This document shows, one piece after another, positions 60,047 to 64,000 of a DNA stretch of 64,000 nucleotides (position 1 is its first letter; each line of letters starts with the position of its first letter). Under the pieces are notes generated by a model. That model was not told the origin of the DNA, did no database searches, and was given only the letters and a program-made list of their open reading frames with translations. The stretch lies in assembly GCA_026120035.1 (NCBI GenBank), contig JALRME010000002.1, positions 1,674,001 to 1,738,000 on the forward strand, written 5' to 3'. The stretch comes from Coleophoma eucalyptorum (taxonomy: Eukaryota > Ascomycota > Leotiomycetes > Helotiales > Dermateaceae). The translations under genes and the position numbers were made by a program.

Positions 60047-61504
60047 AACACACCATGGAACAAAAATTAAAGAGAGTAATGAAGGAGAAGGCAGAAGGGG
60101 TTCGAAGAGAAACTGACAATAAGACCTGCAAATATATTTGTTTCATTTAGCGTTGGCGTTCATACTGTTTTTCCGTTATCCTTTGTACAATATTTGCTTT
60201 GCATATATATATCAACCTAATAGACCAGCTTGTAATCTTCCCATCTGATCATCCTGCGTGTTATTGCAGCCGTGCCTACCAGGGGTCGATGTATAGCCTG
60301 TATGACTTAGCGAGCGAGATATGGTCATTAACTACGGTACCTTATGTGATTAGCTACCATCGCATCACAAGTCATGAGCCACCGTAACCCCTCAAGCCTT
60401 TACCAGCATAATCACGCCCGCCACTTCAAAAAAACCAAAGTATCATCCTTCTCAATCACTGCAAATCATATAGAGAATTGCAGTATCACTCCTCTTCATA
60501 CAGTTCAAGTAGCCCGTAACTTGTGGTACTTCCTTGATGTTGGCAGAATACCTACTCTGTATAAGAAAGGTCTCTCTCACAGAGCCGCGGACGAGCGTAT
60601 GTATCTCTTGCTGCCTGCAAGGTGCAAATCACAAGGGGTGTGTCTCTCCTTCCGACCCTCCTTATGGTATGTCCATCCGATCTTGTTATCCCAATAATAA
60701 GAGAGCATGCAGAAGGAGGGCCTCGACAGAAAAAGCCATAAAAGTGAGGCCTGCCAACCAACACTAACATCAACGCCAAACTCCAATGCCAACGCCCGCA
60801 AAAGAGAGGGCAGCGGGGCGAAGAGCCCTGGCCCAAGCCGTACTGTAAGCTTGTCTCCATGCTTCATGCTCGGAAAAAGTATATATCTTATCTGCAACCA
60901 ACGTTCCCCCAGCCTTCCCGCCTCCACTCTGCATGTGGTCGGTATGATTGGTCGGTTAGTTTTGCAAAGCTGACCGGCAAATTGTCTTCTCGCGGCGTGT
61001 AACGTACGTATGCATGTATGAAAGAGCACGACATCGAAGGCGGCAGGGGGAGGTGATTAAAATGTCACGTAACTTGTAAGTTAATAGATAAGAATAATAT
61101 TAAATCCCTGCTGCCTACGTTTTATAGCTACCTGAAAATGCCTCAAGCCTCAGATTACTACTGTCCCTAGTTCCCCAATGCGCTAAGCTCCCATTCATGA
61201 TTATAGAAATGCCAGTCAAACTCGCAGTGCCATTAAACCTGGGTTGCAACCTGCAATCTGCAATCTTCCTTGTGTAGATGCAGTAGTAGCGCAAAGAAAA
61301 GAAAAGGATATTGTCTGTGCGCATGGTGCGAACAAGATCGGATGAAAGATAAAAATGAAGTGCGCTTTGATAGAAATAGAACAGTGAAAATAGATGCTCT
61401 AAAGGGTACAAGATTTGAAAAGAACCCCTAACTATACTCCTTCTTTAATCTAGACTACATACGCATACAGGAAAACGGACCACTTCAAAGTCCTCCTGAT
61501 TCAT
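60047..61504. other. Gene-free region between convergent genes (about 1.5 kb)
   Basis: 3' flanks of the DUF7702-type gene and of the PTM1/GPR107-type gene. Several short overlapping frames on both strands near 60,530-61,030 lack domains and start codons of quality. Nothing supported. Confidence 0.5.
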
Positions 61505-63419
61505 TCACTTTTGTTTTGAAGCAGCCACGAGTTTCTTGCCTTCTTCGTCATCATCACTTCCATCATCAGACCATCGATCTCCATCTTCGCCTACCGCAAA
61601 TATGGTCTCACCATCCAATGACTCTCTTGGAATCTCCTTCGCGGTGTTAGCAGCACGTGGTGGATCATATCTTGAACCTTCCTGCCCTGACTGATTACCT
61701 CCACGGTTTGCTGTGCCATGTTCAAGATCATCCTCGTCAGGGTCCTCGGCGCCAAAGTCTGCGATCTCGAATCCCTCGTCATCCTGGGCCAACTCGTCAC
61801 TCATTGCGAATCGCCTGTTGTTCGCTGTCGGTCTCCAGAGGTACGCGATGAAAATCACATCGGCTAGATAAACTAAGTTCAACCAACCATCAAGAATAAA
61901 CCACCGAGTTTGCCAGTGGAATGGAACGAAGTCTGGGTCGGATGCTGAGGCAAAGCTGAATGAGTTGAAAAAGAAGAAAGCGAAGATCACAAGGATGGAG
62001 GCCAAAATGCACCACCATAACTTGCGGTACATAAGCGCCTTTTGAGTTTGCTTGCGTTCGTTGAGGTCTTTCATTGTGTGGTTGAGGGAATTCAGTGTCC
62101 AGACATAGAACGCGGTCAAAGTACCTGCCAAGGGAAGAATAACGAAGAGTACCAATGGACCTGAGACAATTAGCTAGAGAACATGTCCCAGAATGTTAAT
62201 AAACCAACCTGCGTGCTCCGGAGTTATCGTTAGACTTGCAATGGCGTAAATGAGGCCAAAGACAAAATGTGCTCCAGCTAACCACCGGACGTAAACCATT
62301 GTTTTACCTAATGTTGGCTTAACCACGCCATAACCCATACAGACTATGAGTAGCAAGAAGAATGAAAATGAGTTTCTTCCTGCGTTAAGGATGGAAACGA
62401 TCATCATCAGAGCCTTTGAGCCCACGTTCGAGCCAGCTCGGTTGAGGTAGTCTAGACAGTCAGTAATTGCTCACAGATAGTGTCATATCGTTCTCACCAT
62501 AAAAGCCCCATGTCATCAACATTTCCACGATCAAGAAGATGATAATCGCGGTAATATAATTTTGCACAGGTACTACATGCTGTGTTAGCCTCTAGCTTGC
62601 CGCTTTGAGTTTTTGGCGTGTCTCACAAATATCGTGCCGGTGTTGAGCGTAAAGGAAACCCCAGAACCTAATAAAAGATCAGCAACGGCTCATTCAACAG
62701 ATATAAATAACGTACACTCCAATAACTGCATAGACAATAGTGATACCTCCGTAGAAGGGTAACTTGGCAATTTGAGCAGCGGGAAGCTCTCCGTATGCAT
62801 TTCGGAATTCAACAATCAGTTTGAACTTGACGTCTTGGGGAGAATATGAGGTACTGCCAACACAGTAGTAACCAGTCTTCTTGATTGGGTAATTTATTGC
62901 TGGTGGATCCGTCAAGTGTATGGCTTGAGTTTCAATCAAATTTACGGAAAGCTCAGTCGCGTTTGGTTGCAAGATGAATTCTCCAGTCTGATTTGTTGTA
63001 CAAAAATTGTTCTGGATATTCTCAGGGTCGCAAATAAACTCCTTCTATAACAAAAGTTAGAATCCGTAAAGTTTACCAGTGGTTGTACAAGTATACCTGA
63101 ATCGAATCTGCAGTCGGGTATACCCCTATGAGATGCTCATCCCTCCATTCGAACACAACCAAGCTTGCTGTTGGATCCGAACCATCCGTAACTGTTTGCT
63201 TCTCGAATTTTATGAGGATAAATGGATCGACTGCTCCTCCCCAGGCCCTCCTACTGTACATTCCGGCGCATCGTTGCCTGTTTTCATCGCTTTGGTCCTA
63301 AGGAACATCAACAGTGGCTTCTGGATTCGAGAAATCAAGCCTACCATCTTCACCTCCAATGCCTGCACTGTCATGAAGGACAGTGCAAGCAAGAGCAGGC
63401 CATTGACCCAGCTCCTCAT
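61505..63419 (-). CDS. PTM1/GPR107-type Golgi seven-transmembrane protein
   Basis: Seven exons (63419-63345, 63297-63097, 63044-62716, 62667-62627, 62572-62498, 62451-62209, 62160-61505) keep frame and give 539 aa. A signal peptide (SWVNGLLLLALSFMTVQA) leads into a luminal domain with paired cysteines (RCAGMYSRRAWGGAVDPF, LVVFEWRDEHLIG). Seven helices follow, including LPVQNYITAIIIFLIVEMLM, NSFSFFLLLIVCMGYGVVKP and LWWCILASILVIFAFFFF. The cytosolic tail is very acidic (EDPDEDD, SDDGSDDDEEGKK). This is the lung-7TM/GOST-like family; members reside in Golgi or endosomes and act in membrane traffic. The very small exons (41 and 75 bp) are needed to keep the family's conserved core. It is divergent from NCS2. 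Confidence 0.93.
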
Positions 63420-63783
63420 CTTCACTAGTAGCCTCGCAGGCTGTAGTCAAATGGTCGAACTTTGGGTCGGTATGGCGGCAAAGTCGTGTCGTGCTCGCTT
63501 TCAGATTTGACAGCTGCGAGGATTCGTACACTCTGCCAGGATGAAAAGGCGAGCAATTGTTTGGCAGTTATCTGGTTGAGACAATGGATCTAAACGTGGT
63601 ATTGCATGAGCTCCAGCTGTCATTGAGAATACGTCTCCACCCATGCCGCCGAGCCGCCCTTGAAGGCGCCTAGCATTGCACGGACCCACAAGGCTTCGAC
63701 CTTGCCTTGCGAAAATCAATCTTGCGATAAAAGAAGCAAACACATCAATACATCCCACATTCATCTTGATTGCTCCCGACATT
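63420..63783. promoter_or_regulatory. Divergent promoter, PTM1-like / NCS2
   Basis: 364 bp between the two start codons on opposite strands; both promoters must be compact or overlap. No site is claimed. Confidence 0.55.
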
Positions 63784-64000
63784 ATGGCACTCCCAGGAGA
63801 CGGTTTGCAGTTCGGCAACCCAACCACTGCATGCAAAAGATGTAATGAAAATGAGGCCACTCACAAGATCAGATCCGAACCTGTTTGCGCGTGTGTTTAG
63901 TCATGACTTCGTCTGCAAGAATGATTCATGCTAACATTTGCAGAAAATGCTTCGCAGCATACGTCACCACGAAAGCCGTGAAGCGCATGGAAACTTTCAG
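63784..64000 (+). CDS. NCS2: Cytoplasmic tRNA 2-thiolation protein 2, N-terminal part
   Basis: Partial: exon 1 63784-63890, intron to 63943, exon 2 continuing beyond the window. The N-terminus shows the Ncs2/Ctu2 pattern of two CxxC-like pairs (ACKRCNENEATHKIRSEPVC, then the split Ala and KCFAAYVTTKAVKRMETF). Ncs2 with Ncs6 thiolates U34 of cytosolic tRNAs for Lys, Glu and Gln, taking sulfur from Urm1. The donor is GTGTGT rather than GTAAGT, and the acceptor is TTTGCAG. About 50 residues are visible. Confidence 0.88.

Overview
The window reads as nuclear DNA of a filamentous ascomycete (Pezizomycotina; a Leotiomycete is my guess from the look of the proteins, not proven). Genes are split by short GT-AG introns, mostly 47-60 bp. 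Marker proteins are typical of moulds: NADH dehydrogenase 51 kDa, dynactin p27, a Tpr/Mlp1 nucleoporin, Zn2Cys6 regulators and a DUF7702-type membrane protein. I saw no tRNA, rRNA or intact transposon.

Layout. 0.8-3.6 kb: an alpha-arrestin (minus), then about 5.2 kb without a gene. 8.8-23.6 kb: a dense housekeeping block with nuo51 and dynactin p27 (divergent), Tpr/Mlp1 and TFIIE-beta (divergent), a DsbA-like oxidoreductase, and RIB3 and COQ3 (divergent). 23.6-33.5 kb: about 10 kb without an intact gene. It holds one decayed coding relic and ends in an unusual leader in front of a four-finger C2H2 transcription factor. 35.6-37.9 kb: two small single-pass membrane proteins. 39.0-46.7 kb: three co-oriented enzymes on the minus strand (M19 dipeptidase, 2,2-dialkylglycine decarboxylase, secreted GPI-type S10 carboxypeptidase). 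47.4-60 kb: an uncharacterised 551-aa membrane-anchored protein, an ARO80-like Zn2Cys6 regulator, a short-chain dehydrogenase, a second Zn2Cys6 regulator, a doubtful small membrane ORF and a seven-helix DUF7702-type protein. 61.5-64 kb: a PTM1/GPR107-type Golgi seven-helix protein, divergent from the start of NCS2/CTU2, which runs off the window.

Two observations stand out. First, the 1,602 bases just before the C2H2 factor (31,926-33,527) contain no ATG on the coding strand but about 27 CAT, i.e. ATG on the other strand. This is the imprint expected of a very long scanned mRNA leader. Immediately upstream are two uORFs overlapping as ATGA, the only ATGs in about 2.15 kb. Second, the dipeptidase, dialkylglycine decarboxylase and secreted carboxypeptidase together suggest a route for breaking down peptides that contain alpha,alpha-dialkyl amino acids such as Aib, the building block of peptaibols. 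The decarboxylase keeps the family's diagnostic active-site residues. The pathway itself is inference.
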